Assembly: GCA_034440495.1 (NCBI GenBank)
Contig: JAWXCE010000073.1
Location: 9,009-73,008, forward strand
From: JAWXCE01 sp034440495
Lineage (GTDB): Bacteria; Pseudomonadota; Alphaproteobacteria; Rhizobiales; Rhodomicrobiaceae
Reading direction: 5' to 3'
Length of the DNA: 64,000 bases
Shown: in pieces, positions 51,580 to 60,170 of the stretch
How positions within the stretch are numbered: position 1 is the stretch's first letter
Layout of the letters: every line of letters begins with the position of its first letter
Position numbers and translations under genes: made by a program
The notes under the pieces: model-generated
Database searches by the model: none
Told to the model about the DNA's origin: nothing
The model's input: only the letters and a program-made list of their open reading frames with translations

Positions 51580-51856
51580 GCTGAACATGCTAAAAGATAA
51601 GACGGATTACGAGCGGCTGCGCAACCTGACGGACGAGGACATCGCCGCCGCAGTCGCGGATGATCCGGACGCCGCGCCCATCGACCTGGACTGGTCGGAT
51701 GCCGAGGTTATCATTCCACCCGCCAAGACCGCGATCAGCATCCGCGTGGACGCCGACGTGCTCGACTACTTTAAGGCCACCGGCCAGGGCTATCAAACAC
51801 GCATCAACGCGGTGCTGCGGCGCTACATGGACCGGCAAAAGGCGAAGGCGGGTTAG
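51542..51856 (+). CDS. brnA: BrnA family antitoxin
   Basis: The 104-residue antitoxin partner of BrnT. The N-terminal half (about 1-60, acidic, DKTDYERLRNLTDEDIAAAV) should bind the toxin; the C-terminal ribbon-helix-helix domain (KTAISIRVDADVLDYFKATG, then RINAVLRRYM) binds DNA for autoregulation. The start ATG 51542 lies inside the end of brnT in another frame. Its end overlaps the next, converging gene. Confidence 0.87.
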   Translation: MSEKHITRVSAAELNMLKDKTDYERLRNLTDEDIAAAVADDPDAAPIDLDWSDAEVIIPPAKTAISIRVDADVLDYFKATGQGYQTRINAVLRRYMDRQKAKAG

Positions 51857-52233
51857 CGGGCGCGGATGCAAAGCTGGGCTTGCGCGACGCATTTTTGCTC
51901 CTGGCCGATGGCGCCGCCGAAATCGATGTAATTTTTGCACATTACTTTGCGGTCTTTGACGACGAGGCCGACTTTGCCGGATGCTGTTAGGCGGCTTTTG
52001 GCCTGATCTAGCGCGTTGTCGAGATTGCCTTCGGCATAAGCCCGCGTTTTCTCCTCGCCAAAATATGCCGCGACAGCAGCAATGGTCTGGCAATTGGTCA
52101 CGGCTATTTTCGCGGGCTTTGGTTTGGGCTTCAGGGTTTGAACCTGTGCGGCGGCTGGCACGAGGCACACCAGGCCGGAAGCCAGCATGCAGACAACGGT
52201 AAGCAGAACAAGATGTGTTGAGCGCATAGTCAT
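51853..52233 (-). CDS. Exported hypothetical protein
   Basis: A 126-residue protein with a clear signal peptide (LVLLTVVCMLASGLVCLVPAAA) and four Cys in the mature part that may form disulphides (TNCQTIAAV, VMCKNYIDF, KCVAQAQLCIR). I recognise no family. It begins at the stop of the citE-like gene as an ATGA overlap, so the two are coupled. Confidence 0.7.
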   Translation of the reverse strand: MTMRSTHLVLLTVVCMLASGLVCLVPAAAQVQTLKPKPKPAKIAVTNCQTIAAVAAYFGEEKTRAYAEGNLDNALDQAKSRLTASGKVGLVVKDRKVMCKNYIDFGGAIGQEQKCVAQAQLCIRAR

Positions 52234-53099
52234 TCCTTGGCGATGGCGTCGGCGAAGTCGATGGTACGATGCGCCAACTCGGCGTGTAGCAGTTCCACCA
52301 TGCGGCCATCAAGGGGGATGACGCCTTTGCCCTGATTTTCCGGAAGCGCGAACGCGGCGATGATTTTGCGCGCGTGCGCCACGTCCTCCGGCGAAGGCGC
52401 AAACGCTTCGTTCGCGGCGCCGATCTGACTTGGGTGGATAATATGCTTGCCGTCCATGCCCAGCTTGCGGCCGAGCGCGGAATCGGCGGCAAAACCCGGC
52501 TCGTCCTTAAAGTCGTTGAACACGCCGTCGATCATATCGACCCCATGCGCGCGCGCCGCTAGCAGGCACGATGAAATCCAGGCGAGCATCGGAAGCCGGT
52601 CAGGCGTTAGCGCAATGCGCGTCTGTTTGGCGATGTCGTTCGGGCCGATAATAAAAGCGGCAATCGGATAAGCCGGATGGCTGGCCTTCGCCGCAATGTC
52701 CTTGATGTGCAAAATAGCGAGCGGCGTTTCAATCATCAGCCAGAGAGCAATTCCAGGCGCATTTCGCGCCAGCAGCCGCGCCCGCGCCATATCGACATCC
52801 TCGGCGGTTTCGACCTTTGGCAGCACAAGCCCATGCGCCCCGGCCGTTGCCGCCAAGTCGGCCTCGCCCAAGGCCGTAGATAGCGAATTGATGCGGACTA
52901 GGACTTCACGGCGTCCGAATCCGCCTTTTTGCACGGCGGCGACCACCTGCGCGCGGGCAATGTCCTTCGCGTCGGGCGCCACGGTGTCTTCGAGATCGAA
53001 CATTAGGCAATCGGCCGCGAGGCCCGCCGCCTTTTCGAGAGCGCGGGCATTGGAGCCGGGCATACTGAGGACGCTGCGGCGCGGGCGGATTGCTGTCAT
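52230..53099 (-). CDS. CitE-like HpcH/HpaI aldolase/citrate lyase family protein
   Basis: A 289-residue metal-dependent CoA-ester lyase or thioesterase, related to CitE, malyl-CoA lyase and citramalyl-CoA lyase. Family motifs are RSVLSMPGSNARALEKA, DCLMFDLEDTVAPDAK, LVRINS, LVLPKVE, LMIETPLAIL, and GMDGKHIIHPSQI. The length and motifs fit malyl/citramalyl-CoA lyases, but the substrate is not decidable by eye. It is divergent from the pyridoxal kinase gene. Confidence 0.87.
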   Translation of the reverse strand: MTAIRPRRSVLSMPGSNARALEKAAGLAADCLMFDLEDTVAPDAKDIARAQVVAAVQKGGFGRREVLVRINSLSTALGEADLAATAGAHGLVLPKVETAEDVDMARARLLARNAPGIALWLMIETPLAILHIKDIAAKASHPAYPIAAFIIGPNDIAKQTRIALTPDRLPMLAWISSCLLAARAHGVDMIDGVFNDFKDEPGFAADSALGRKLGMDGKHIIHPSQIGAANEAFAPSPEDVAHARKIIAAFALPENQGKGVIPLDGRMVELLHAELAHRTIDFADAIAKE

Positions 53100-53204
53100 G
53101 GAAACTTCCTTCGATTTTTTGCGCCGGACGCGATATTCTGTTTAAGCGTGGTTCAAGTTTAGCGAACAAGCGCGTGCGGATAAAGTTCAACGAAGGTTTT
53201 GGCC

Positions 53205-54068
53205 ATGGCGGCGGTACTCCTTTTTTCATCGCAGGTGGCGCATGGGCATGTCGGCAACTCGGCGATGCAATTCGCATTGCAACGGCTGGGCGTAAACTGC
53301 GCGGCGGTCCCATCGATTTTTCTATCGAACCGCCCGGACTACGCCGCCGTTCATCATACCCAGACGGCGGTCGAAACCTGCGACGGCGTGCTGAGCGCCC
53401 TTGAGGCAAACGGGTGGATGAACGATCTGCGCGCTATCATTACTGGCTATTTGCCGAGCGAAGCGCATGTTGCGCTCGCGGCAAGGTGGATTGAGCGGCT
53501 CCGTGCGGCCAATCCCGCCGTTCTTTACATCTGCGATCCCGTGATTGGCGATGAACCAGACGGCGTCTATCTGGATGAAGCGGCGGCGCGGGCGGTGCGC
53601 GACCAGTTAATTCCTCTTGCGCAGATCGCAACGCCCAACCGCTTTGAACTTTCATGGCTGACGGGTTTGAGCGCCAACACATCCGGTGAAACCGTTAACG
53701 CCGCGCGGGCGCTTGGGCTAAACACGGTGCTGGTGACGTCGTCGCCCGCCGAGAATGAAACGCGGCTCGCAAATACACTCGTACTTCCTGCCGAGGCCTG
53801 GATGGCGACGGTCGCGCGGCGTGAAAGCGTACCCCATGGCACGGGCGATTTTCTTGCCGCCGTATTTACCGCGCGGCTGCTGCAGGGTTACCGCGCGGAG
53901 GAAGCGCTGGCCCTCGCTACCGCCAGCATGGACGCGCTCGTGTCAGCAAGCGCTGGCTTGACTGAACTGGAAATGGCCGCATCTCAATCGGTTTGGGCAG
54001 ACCCGATGCCGTGGCCGATCCACGAACTCTTCTCTACCCCGCATGCTCCCGTGCTCATGACCGCATGA
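53205..54068 (+). CDS. Pyridoxal kinase (PdxY/PdxK-like)
   Basis: A 287-residue ribokinase-fold enzyme phosphorylating pyridoxal or related B6 vitamers. The N-terminus AAVLLFSSQVAHGHVGNSA is the family substrate loop; YICDPVIGDEPDGVYL and ATPNRFELSWLTG follow; the anion-hole motif is VPHGTGDFLAAVF with the catalytic Asp. ATG 53205 is preferred to a TTG two codons earlier. The stop overlaps the following ATG as ATGA. Confidence 0.87.
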   Translation: MAAVLLFSSQVAHGHVGNSAMQFALQRLGVNCAAVPSIFLSNRPDYAAVHHTQTAVETCDGVLSALEANGWMNDLRAIITGYLPSEAHVALAARWIERLRAANPAVLYICDPVIGDEPDGVYLDEAAARAVRDQLIPLAQIATPNRFELSWLTGLSANTSGETVNAARALGLNTVLVTSSPAENETRLANTLVLPAEAWMATVARRESVPHGTGDFLAAVFTARLLQGYRAEEALALATASMDALVSASAGLTELEMAASQSVWADPMPWPIHELFSTPHAPVLMTA

Positions 54069-54790
54069 CGCGTCTCGTCGCGGGCGTGGACGGCTGCCGG
54101 AGCGGCTGGATTGCAGTGTTTGTCGATGCGGACAAGTTAGGCGTCGCCACCGTCTCGTTGGTTCAGCGCTTCGACGACATCTTGCTCACAGACGCGGTGC
54201 TTATCGCCGTCGACATACCCATTGGCCTGCCCGATTTTGTCACCCGCGACGGGCGCGGCTGCGATAAAGCGCTCCGGTCAAAACTGGGCGCGCGGCAGTC
54301 CTCCGTATTTGCGGTGCCTGCGCGGGAGGCTGTGATGCAGTTCGATTACCCGGCGGCTTGCGAGGCCGCGTTCGCCCGCTCCGACCCGCCGCGCAAGGTA
54401 TCCAAGCAATGCTTTTTCCTGTTTCCAAAAATCCGGGAAGTTGATGCGGCGTTGCAAAGCTCGTCACAGGATCGGGTTTTCGAGTGTCATCCTGAAGGCG
54501 CGTTCTGGGCTATGAACGGGCAGGAGGCACTAACTGAGTCGAAAAAATTAAAATCGCGCCCGTTCGCGCCCGGCATGAGCTTGCGCCGTAGCCTGCTTAC
54601 GCGCGCGGGCTTTTCCGCTGACTTTCTTGTTAGCGCGCAATTCCGCGCGGCCGATGCTGGTGAGGACGATTTTCTCGATGCCTGCGCCTGCGCTTGGACA
54701 GCAGCTCGCCGGTTGCGGGACGAGGCGATATGCTTTCCGGCCGATTCACAGGTCGATGGGCGCGGCCTGCGTATGGAAATATGGGCTTGA
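54065..54790 (+). CDS. DUF429 family protein
   Basis: A 241-residue protein of the DUF429 family, predicted to adopt an RNase H-like nuclease fold. The start LVAGVDGCRSGWIAVFVD and AVDIPIGLPDFVTRDGRGCD hold the conserved acidic residues; ECHPEGAFWAMNG and DAGEDDFLDACACAW supply others. Biological role is unknown. Translation is coupled to the pyridoxal kinase gene. Confidence 0.82.
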   Translation: MTRLVAGVDGCRSGWIAVFVDADKLGVATVSLVQRFDDILLTDAVLIAVDIPIGLPDFVTRDGRGCDKALRSKLGARQSSVFAVPAREAVMQFDYPAACEAAFARSDPPRKVSKQCFFLFPKIREVDAALQSSSQDRVFECHPEGAFWAMNGQEALTESKKLKSRPFAPGMSLRRSLLTRAGFSADFLVSAQFRAADAGEDDFLDACACAWTAARRLRDEAICFPADSQVDGRGLRMEIWA

Positions 54791-54876
54791 AGCCCTAGCG
54801 GCCTCGTTTTGGCCGTGCTTGTTCACCAGATACGTGCATTGGCTGAAACGCCCAACCCAACACCTTAAGGAATTGC

Positions 54877-56232
54877 ATGATCGGCGCGTTATTCGCGAAA
54901 GGGCGAAGTAGTCGCCTCAAACCTGGCATGGCGGCGCGCAATCTGGCCGTCGATCTTCTCCTCGCGGTGCTGCAGGGTAAACGCCCGCTGGATGACGCCT
55001 TCAACCAGATGGCGGCCTCTGTGCAGTTCCGCGACATGGAGCCGCGCGACCGGGCGTTTGCGCGCGCCATCGCGCTCACCGCATTGCGCCGCACCGGGCA
55101 AATCCGCGATGTGCTGGCGCAATTTATCGACAAGCCGCCGCCAGCCCCCAAGGGCGCGCTGGATGAAATCCTGCTCGCGGCCACAGCGCAGTTACTCTTT
55201 ATGGGTGCGCCCCCGCACGCCGTGATCGATCTGACGGTAGATCAAATCAAAGAGGATGCCGGCGCGCGGCGCTTTTCGCGGCTGGCGAACGCCGTTCTGC
55301 GTCGCGTTTCGTTGCAAGGCTCGGCGCTTGTCGCGAGTCAGGATGCAGAGGCGCTCAGTACGCCTGAATGGCTTTGGCTGCGCTGGGTGAAAAACTACGG
55401 CGAGGATAACGCGCGCCGCATTGCCGCGCAGCATCTGGCTGAGGCGCCGCTCGATCTCACCGTGAAATCGGACGCCGCCGGTTGGGCGTTGCGGCTAGGC
55501 GGCGTGGCCCTGCCGACCGGATCGGTGCGTTTCATCGCCAAGGGCATGATCGACGATCTGGAAGGCTATGCGCAGGGCGAATGGTGGGTGCAGGACGCCG
55601 CCGCCGCGCTGCCCACCAAACTGTTCGGCCCCTTAAGCGGACTGAAAGCTGCGGATTTGTGCGCGGCGCCGGGCGGCAAAACCGCGCAATTGTGCCTGGC
55701 GGGCGCGGCGGTGACGGCGGTCGATCACTCCAAAGGGCGGCTGCGGCGCTTGTTAGACAATCTCGCGCGTTTAGGTATGGCTGCGGATGTGGTTGAGGCG
55801 GACGCAAGCTCCTGGGAGCCCGGCCCTGTGTTCGACGCGGTTTTGCTGGATGCCCCCTGCTCGGCGACGGGCACGATCCGGCGCAACCCAGACATCGCAA
55901 CGCTGAAGACCCACGCCGACCTCGAAGCGCTGTCAGGCCTCCAGTCGCGACTTCTCGATCAGGCGTGCGCAATGCTTAAGCCGGGCGGCTCGCTGGTGTA
56001 CTGCACATGCTCGCTAGAGCCGGAGGAGGGCGAAGACCAGATCGCCGCGCTGTTGGCCCGCAATCCGGGGGTGCGCCTCGAGCCGCTCGATGCGGCGGAT
56101 TTCCCCGAGATCGCCGCGTTCATCACGCCCGGGGGCACCCTGCGCACCCTCCCGTGCGGCCTGCAACTAAGCGACCCCGACCTCAGCGGCCTCGACGGCT
56201 TCTTCGCCGCGAAGATTGTTATGCAATTGTAA
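54877..56232 (+). CDS. rsmB: 16S rRNA (cytosine-C5) methyltransferase RsmB/NOP2 family
   Basis: A 451-residue SAM-dependent rRNA methyltransferase. The NusB-like N-terminal domain (about 15-150) is followed by the Rossmann domain with motif I ADLCAAPGGKTAQL, motif IV LLDAPCSATGTIRRNPD (catalytic region) and motif VI VYCTCSLEPEEGEDQ, which holds the two family cysteines. A start at ATG 54928 (MAARNLAVDLL) is also possible. It converges on the NodS-like gene with a four-base gap. Confidence 0.92.
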   Translation: MIGALFAKGRSSRLKPGMAARNLAVDLLLAVLQGKRPLDDAFNQMAASVQFRDMEPRDRAFARAIALTALRRTGQIRDVLAQFIDKPPPAPKGALDEILLAATAQLLFMGAPPHAVIDLTVDQIKEDAGARRFSRLANAVLRRVSLQGSALVASQDAEALSTPEWLWLRWVKNYGEDNARRIAAQHLAEAPLDLTVKSDAAGWALRLGGVALPTGSVRFIAKGMIDDLEGYAQGEWWVQDAAAALPTKLFGPLSGLKAADLCAAPGGKTAQLCLAGAAVTAVDHSKGRLRRLLDNLARLGMAADVVEADASSWEPGPVFDAVLLDAPCSATGTIRRNPDIATLKTHADLEALSGLQSRLLDQACAMLKPGGSLVYCTCSLEPEEGEDQIAALLARNPGVRLEPLDAADFPEIAAFITPGGTLRTLPCGLQLSDPDLSGLDGFFAAKIVMQL

Positions 56233-56236
56233 AAGC

Positions 56237-56827
56237 CTAGTTCGCGCGCGTCAAAACATCAATGCGGTAGCTGTCGAAGCGCAGTTGCTGGACTAGGGCA
56301 AGCTTGCCCGATGTTGCAGCTATAAATAAATCCGCAGCCGCGTCTCCGCTTAACGGATACTCGGTTGGCTCCGTCCAATGCACCAGCATGCAGTCGCCGA
56401 AAGGATGGAGGCTATGCGTTAAGAGCTGGGCCAACCTAGCAACATCCCCTTCATCGAGATAGTAAACGACTTCAGACAGAAGGATGAGATCGAAATTACC
56501 CTCCGGCCAGTCCTTGGGAACCTGCATTTGGGCAAATGAGACGGCCTCAAGCGCCGCGCAACGCTTCACCGCCACTTTTAAAGGCTCGGCTGCAATGTCC
56601 GCCGCCAGCAGCCGTTCGCACCGCCTCGCCAGCAATTCCGTCAAAACCCCTATTGAACACCCTATTTCGAAAGCGGACTGATACCGTGGTTTGGGCAACG
56701 CCTGCAAAGTCTCGCGGTATTTGCCGCGCTCGTAATCGCTGGTTTCAAAGTTCCACGGATCGGCCGACGATTGGTAAAGTCCATCGAAGTATTCGCGCGA
56801 AAGGGTAGGGCGCGTTGGTTTTGTCAT
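56237..56827 (-). CDS. NodS-like SAM-dependent methyltransferase
   Basis: A 196-residue class I methyltransferase of the NodS type; NodS N-methylates the free amine of chitooligosaccharide Nod-factor precursors. Matching features are the N-terminal YFDGLYQSSADPWNFETSDY, the RGKYRETLQAL turn and the SAM loop SAFEIGCSIGVLTELLA, followed by LILLSEVVYYL. It is the last gene of a four-gene operon with a deacetylase, an acyl-CoA dehydrogenase-like protein and a glycosyltransferase. No nodABC is present, so the substrate is not Nod factor by default. Its start overlaps the PIG-L stop by four bases. Confidence 0.85.
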   Translation of the reverse strand: MTKPTRPTLSREYFDGLYQSSADPWNFETSDYERGKYRETLQALPKPRYQSAFEIGCSIGVLTELLARRCERLLAADIAAEPLKVAVKRCAALEAVSFAQMQVPKDWPEGNFDLILLSEVVYYLDEGDVARLAQLLTHSLHPFGDCMLVHWTEPTEYPLSGDAAADLFIAATSGKLALVQQLRFDSYRIDVLTRAN

Positions 56828-57555
56828 GGCGCGAGGAAAATTTCATAAGGACGCTCGAATACGGAAATCACCGCGGAGCTTAGTTTGAAACCGTCGGGGT
56901 CGTCATCGATCATATCCGTCACCTGGCTGCGATGCGCCCGTATCGCGCTTTGCTTTGCCGCTAGATGCGCGGCGATATCGAGCCGGACGCCAGCCGGTGC
57001 GTCTTCCGCAATGGGCGCGGGGAGTGCCCGGCCCCAGACTGGATAGGCCCACAATCGCATGTGCAGCCTGCGGCTCTGAACATTTTCAGCCATTCGCCAG
57101 GCAGCTTTGTGATCCAGGTGATGGTCGTGACGCCACGTACAGAATAAGGCGGCGGCGCTCGCGGTCTGGCAGATGCGAAAGACGCTTTCCACGGCGGCAG
57201 AAAAGCCTTCGCCACTAGCTGGCAGCGCGCCGTCCTGCAGCCCCAGAAAAACAATCCGATCAGGGTCAAGTCCCAGCAGTTTGGCCGCTTCGCTTGACTC
57301 AAGCCGCCGCGTTTCAGCAAGGCAAGGGGCGGGAAATCTGGCCGAGTTCGGATGCGACTGCGTTCCGTCCGTCATGACTATGATGATGACAGGCCGTTCA
57401 TGCGCTGCAGCTTGCGCAATAAGGCCGCCGCAACCAAGCGTTTCGTCGTCGGGGTGAGGCGCCATGATAACAACGCCGCCATCCTGCCCGCATAAGTCCG
57501 TAAAAGCGCCGAATGGCAACGACTCTGCTTGTTCGATATAGGCAGGCTCACTCAT
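56824..57555 (-). CDS. PIG-L family N-deacetylase
   Basis: A 243-residue zinc-dependent deacetylase related to GlcNAc-PI and mycothiol-pathway deacetylases, expected to remove acetyl from an N-acetylated amino sugar. Metal and catalytic motifs are APHPDDETLGCGG (residues 32-44) and RHDHHLDHKAAW, the latter supplying the third metal ligand. ATG 57555 overlaps the preceding TGA (ATGA), the best start. It sits between the acyl-CoA dehydrogenase-like gene and the NodS-like methyltransferase, so deacetylation followed by N-methylation is a natural inference. Confidence 0.87.
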   Translation of the reverse strand: MSEPAYIEQAESLPFGAFTDLCGQDGGVVIMAPHPDDETLGCGGLIAQAAAHERPVIIIVMTDGTQSHPNSARFPAPCLAETRRLESSEAAKLLGLDPDRIVFLGLQDGALPASGEGFSAAVESVFRICQTASAAALFCTWRHDHHLDHKAAWRMAENVQSRRLHMRLWAYPVWGRALPAPIAEDAPAGVRLDIAAHLAAKQSAIRAHRSQVTDMIDDDPDGFKLSSAVISVFERPYEIFLAP

Positions 57556-58754
57556 GATGCAGTCCACATCCCGTTCAATGGACTATCTTTCGTCAATGCA
57601 TACGCCGCCGCCTCCGACAGAACGCGGTCCGGCGCAGGCTGACGCAAATATGTTGCTAGGTCGCGCATGACGCGCTCGGCCGGGTGGGGCTGAAGCAGAC
57701 AATTCAGACCGATAGACTTTTGAACGAGTTCGATAACGTCCAGAGCGGCGCGCTCCACGGCGTGTCTGGCCAGACCAACATACGATGTCCGCTGTTCGGC
57801 GCACAAAGCATCGTTCTCCGCCTTCATCGCCGCAGACTTTACCCACAACGCGGCAGTTTCGATACAGATCAGTGCTTGGGCGAAGCGCGCCTTCTGATAC
57901 GGGTCATGCTGGCGCCCGGCTGTGACCAAGTCGTCGCGCAGACATTCGACAAGCGCATCGATTGCCCCCAGTTGCGCGGCAAGAAAACGCCATGCGCCCG
58001 CGGAGAAGTCCGGCTGGCGAAAATAGTCTCCCGGTTTTCCGATCAAGGATAGTCGGGAAATCTCGATGCCGGAGAAATCCATGCCGCCGCTTCCCGACGC
58101 GCGCATCCCCAAGGGCTTCCAGGATGATAAATCGCAGCGCTCATCACGCTCTAACTCAACCAACACCATAATCTTTTGCGCGCTTGCCTCTGTCGCTGTG
58201 ACAAGCGCCCGCTCGACAAAAGCCGCGCCTGAACAAAAACATTTAGCGCCGTTAAGAACAGCGCCGTCGGCAAGTTCTTCAATTTTTAAAGGATTGCCAG
58301 CTTCCGCATTCCAGATGGCAAAGAATTTCCCTTCGGTCGCGTCATCGTAAGCTTGGGCAAATTGCCGCCTTGTTCCATATCTTGCAATGAGCAGCAGCGC
58401 GTTAAAATGCCCTTCGAACAGGCGCGCGACAGATAGATTTGCGTAACCCAAACTACGTAAAATCGCTTGGATTTCTGATGCCGAAGCAGGTTTATTCTGC
58501 CCCTTGACCATTGCAAACGCTAACTGCGCAGCCCGCGTGAGAAGGCCCGCAGACGCCATGGCTGAGATATCCGCCACGGGAAACTCGCCCGATTGATCTA
58601 GCTTGGAAGCATTTTGCCGGATCTGCGCGACAACATCTGAGGGCGCGCCGTTCTTAAAATGAGGCCCATCTGACGGACGCACGAAAATTTCTGCGGGCCG
58701 TTCAGATACGAATCCATCGGTATGTGTCATTCCGCCTGACCCGTCAGTGTGCAT
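57552..58754 (-). CDS. Acyl-CoA dehydrogenase-like flavoprotein
   Basis: A protein of about 400 residues with the acyl-CoA dehydrogenase fold: helical N-terminus, a middle beta domain (about 145-240, with AIWNAEAGNPLKIEELADGA and GAKCFCSGA) and a helical C-terminus (LARHAVERAALDVIELVQKS). The usual catalytic Glu cannot be placed by eye. Close relatives are single proteins within glycosyltransferase/PIG-L clusters rather than beta-oxidation enzymes. The start is uncertain: TTG 58760, ATG 58754 or ATG 58730, the first two overlapping the end of the glycosyltransferase gene. Substrate is unknown. Confidence 0.82.
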   Translation of the reverse strand: MHTDGSGGMTHTDGFVSERPAEIFVRPSDGPHFKNGAPSDVVAQIRQNASKLDQSGEFPVADISAMASAGLLTRAAQLAFAMVKGQNKPASASEIQAILRSLGYANLSVARLFEGHFNALLLIARYGTRRQFAQAYDDATEGKFFAIWNAEAGNPLKIEELADGAVLNGAKCFCSGAAFVERALVTATEASAQKIMVLVELERDERCDLSSWKPLGMRASGSGGMDFSGIEISRLSLIGKPGDYFRQPDFSAGAWRFLAAQLGAIDALVECLRDDLVTAGRQHDPYQKARFAQALICIETAALWVKSAAMKAENDALCAEQRTSYVGLARHAVERAALDVIELVQKSIGLNCLLQPHPAERVMRDLATYLRQPAPDRVLSEAAAYALTKDSPLNGMWTAS

Positions 58755-59862
58755 TTCCAAAACCAGACCAGAGGTTATCGCGGATAAACGCCGTAGCGCC
58801 TTCCGTTTTGGGCGATTCGAGGAGAGCTAGCGCCCGACGAGCCAACAGAATTTCACGTTCCAGACTCACAGGGTGAACACGCCGCGCTTTCAGCATCGGA
58901 GAATGCCGCACAAGGTTCGCCCAGCCTAAGCCGCAGAAAGGTTGCTGCAGGGCGTTGTCCAATTCCTCCACGCTCAGCAGCAAACGAGCGGCCAGACGGG
59001 TCAGAGGCGCTTCGGGTTCCTCCTGATAGGCAGCCCGGTATTGGCGCCGCAGGGATGCCTGCCGGAAAATATCTTTCACAGGCAAAAGCGCTGAATCGCA
59101 TGGGTAGTCGGGGTCTATCGCGTATATCGAGATAAGATCGGCGACGCCTCCTGGCGCTCTGCCCTCCGTTCGAGGGGATGTCCAAACCCGGATATCGAGC
59201 GAGTGCAAAACTTTGCAATCCACTTCAAGAAGCCTAGATACGAATGCGCGATCTTCGGCAAGCGGCACTTCCGGGACGCCGCCCGTTTTGCGGTAGGCGT
59301 CTAGCGTCACCGCTAAATTGGCCCCCCAAGCCCAGATATGATTTGGATACGGGTCGTGTGGGTTAGGGTCTAACAGCGCGGCAAGTTCTGCCTGCAAACC
59401 CGCATACTCGGCTTCGCGCTGGCGAATAGGTGGCATGCGGATTTTTGCCGCCTCGGACGGCTCAAAATCGACGCTTCCGGCAATCGCATCGGCGCCCGCG
59501 TTTACAGCCATGCTAATTTTGGCGAGCCAGCCGGGTTGGGGCCTGGTATCCGCATCTGTCGTCACAATAATTGTGTCCGGAGAACAGGCGTTCGCTGCGG
59601 CGAGCGCCAAAGTCCGGGCGCGCGCGGTCCCAGCATTGGCGTGACGGGCAGACAAATTCATAACGGCGATATGGACAGGAATCGTGGTTGTTTGCGCTAT
59701 GGCTGTGGATACGCTTACCGTGTTGTCGGTGCAGTTGTTAGCGGCGATGACAATACTTACGTCTCCGGCGTAGGACGCAGCTTCCGCTATCAGCGCAGGT
59801 AAACTGGCCGATATCGCGTATTCCTCATTTCTCGCCGGGATGGCAATGACGATAGGCCGCAT
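58744..59862 (-). CDS. Family 2 glycosyltransferase
   Basis: A 372-residue GT-A glycosyltransferase without membrane segments, expected to use a nucleotide sugar. The N-terminus MRPIVIAIPARNEEYAI is the GT2 start; the DxD-type metal site is TTDADTRP (101-108); IWAWGANLAVTLDAYRKTGG and PLAEDRAFVSRLLE resemble acceptor-site motifs. It is the first gene of the four-gene operon. In other genomes I associate this type of enzyme with PIG-L deacetylase and methyltransferase genes. Confidence 0.87.
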   Translation of the reverse strand: MRPIVIAIPARNEEYAISASLPALIAEAASYAGDVSIVIAANNCTDNTVSVSTAIAQTTTIPVHIAVMNLSARHANAGTARARTLALAAANACSPDTIIVTTDADTRPQPGWLAKISMAVNAGADAIAGSVDFEPSEAAKIRMPPIRQREAEYAGLQAELAALLDPNPHDPYPNHIWAWGANLAVTLDAYRKTGGVPEVPLAEDRAFVSRLLEVDCKVLHSLDIRVWTSPRTEGRAPGGVADLISIYAIDPDYPCDSALLPVKDIFRQASLRRQYRAAYQEEPEAPLTRLAARLLLSVEELDNALQQPFCGLGWANLVRHSPMLKARRVHPVSLEREILLARRALALLESPKTEGATAFIRDNLWSGFGNAH

Positions 59863-60170
59863 GATTTTCTGGGTACTTTAAACTGGTGGACATTACACGA
59901 ACCCCCGCACGCAAAATCGGTTCCGTCTTGTAGCAAACACGCAAGGCCACGCGGGAGGTGAAATCGGAAATCAACGTCGTTGCGAGCAAAGCAACCAATC
60001 TTTGTCCGCTGACAGCTATGTATCGCCAACGGCGTCCATCGCTTCCTTGCGACGACGACTGCGACCGGTGTTACGCAGGCCGCTAAAATTGGGAGCAGCC
60101 ATCTGCGCTGAGGCCCGATCTAATATTATCATAAGCGGGATAAAACGGGCGCGCTCAACTACGCGAAACG
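59863..60170. other. Intergenic region before the glycosyltransferase operon
   Basis: About 308 bases. A 38-codon minus-strand frame from ATG 60132 to 60016 (MIILDRASAQMAAPNFSGLR, then an Arg-rich stretch) could be a small protein but has no family or ribosome site that I can support. Otherwise the region probably holds the promoter of the operon. Confidence 0.35.

Noticed and set aside
56237..59862. A Nod-factor (nodulation) locus
   Set aside because: Only the methyltransferase resembles a nod gene; nodA, nodB, nodC and nod boxes are absent.
60016..60132. 38-codon frame in the gap before the glycosyltransferase operon
   Set aside because: It lacks a ribosome site and family resemblance; it is mentioned only in the description of the gap.
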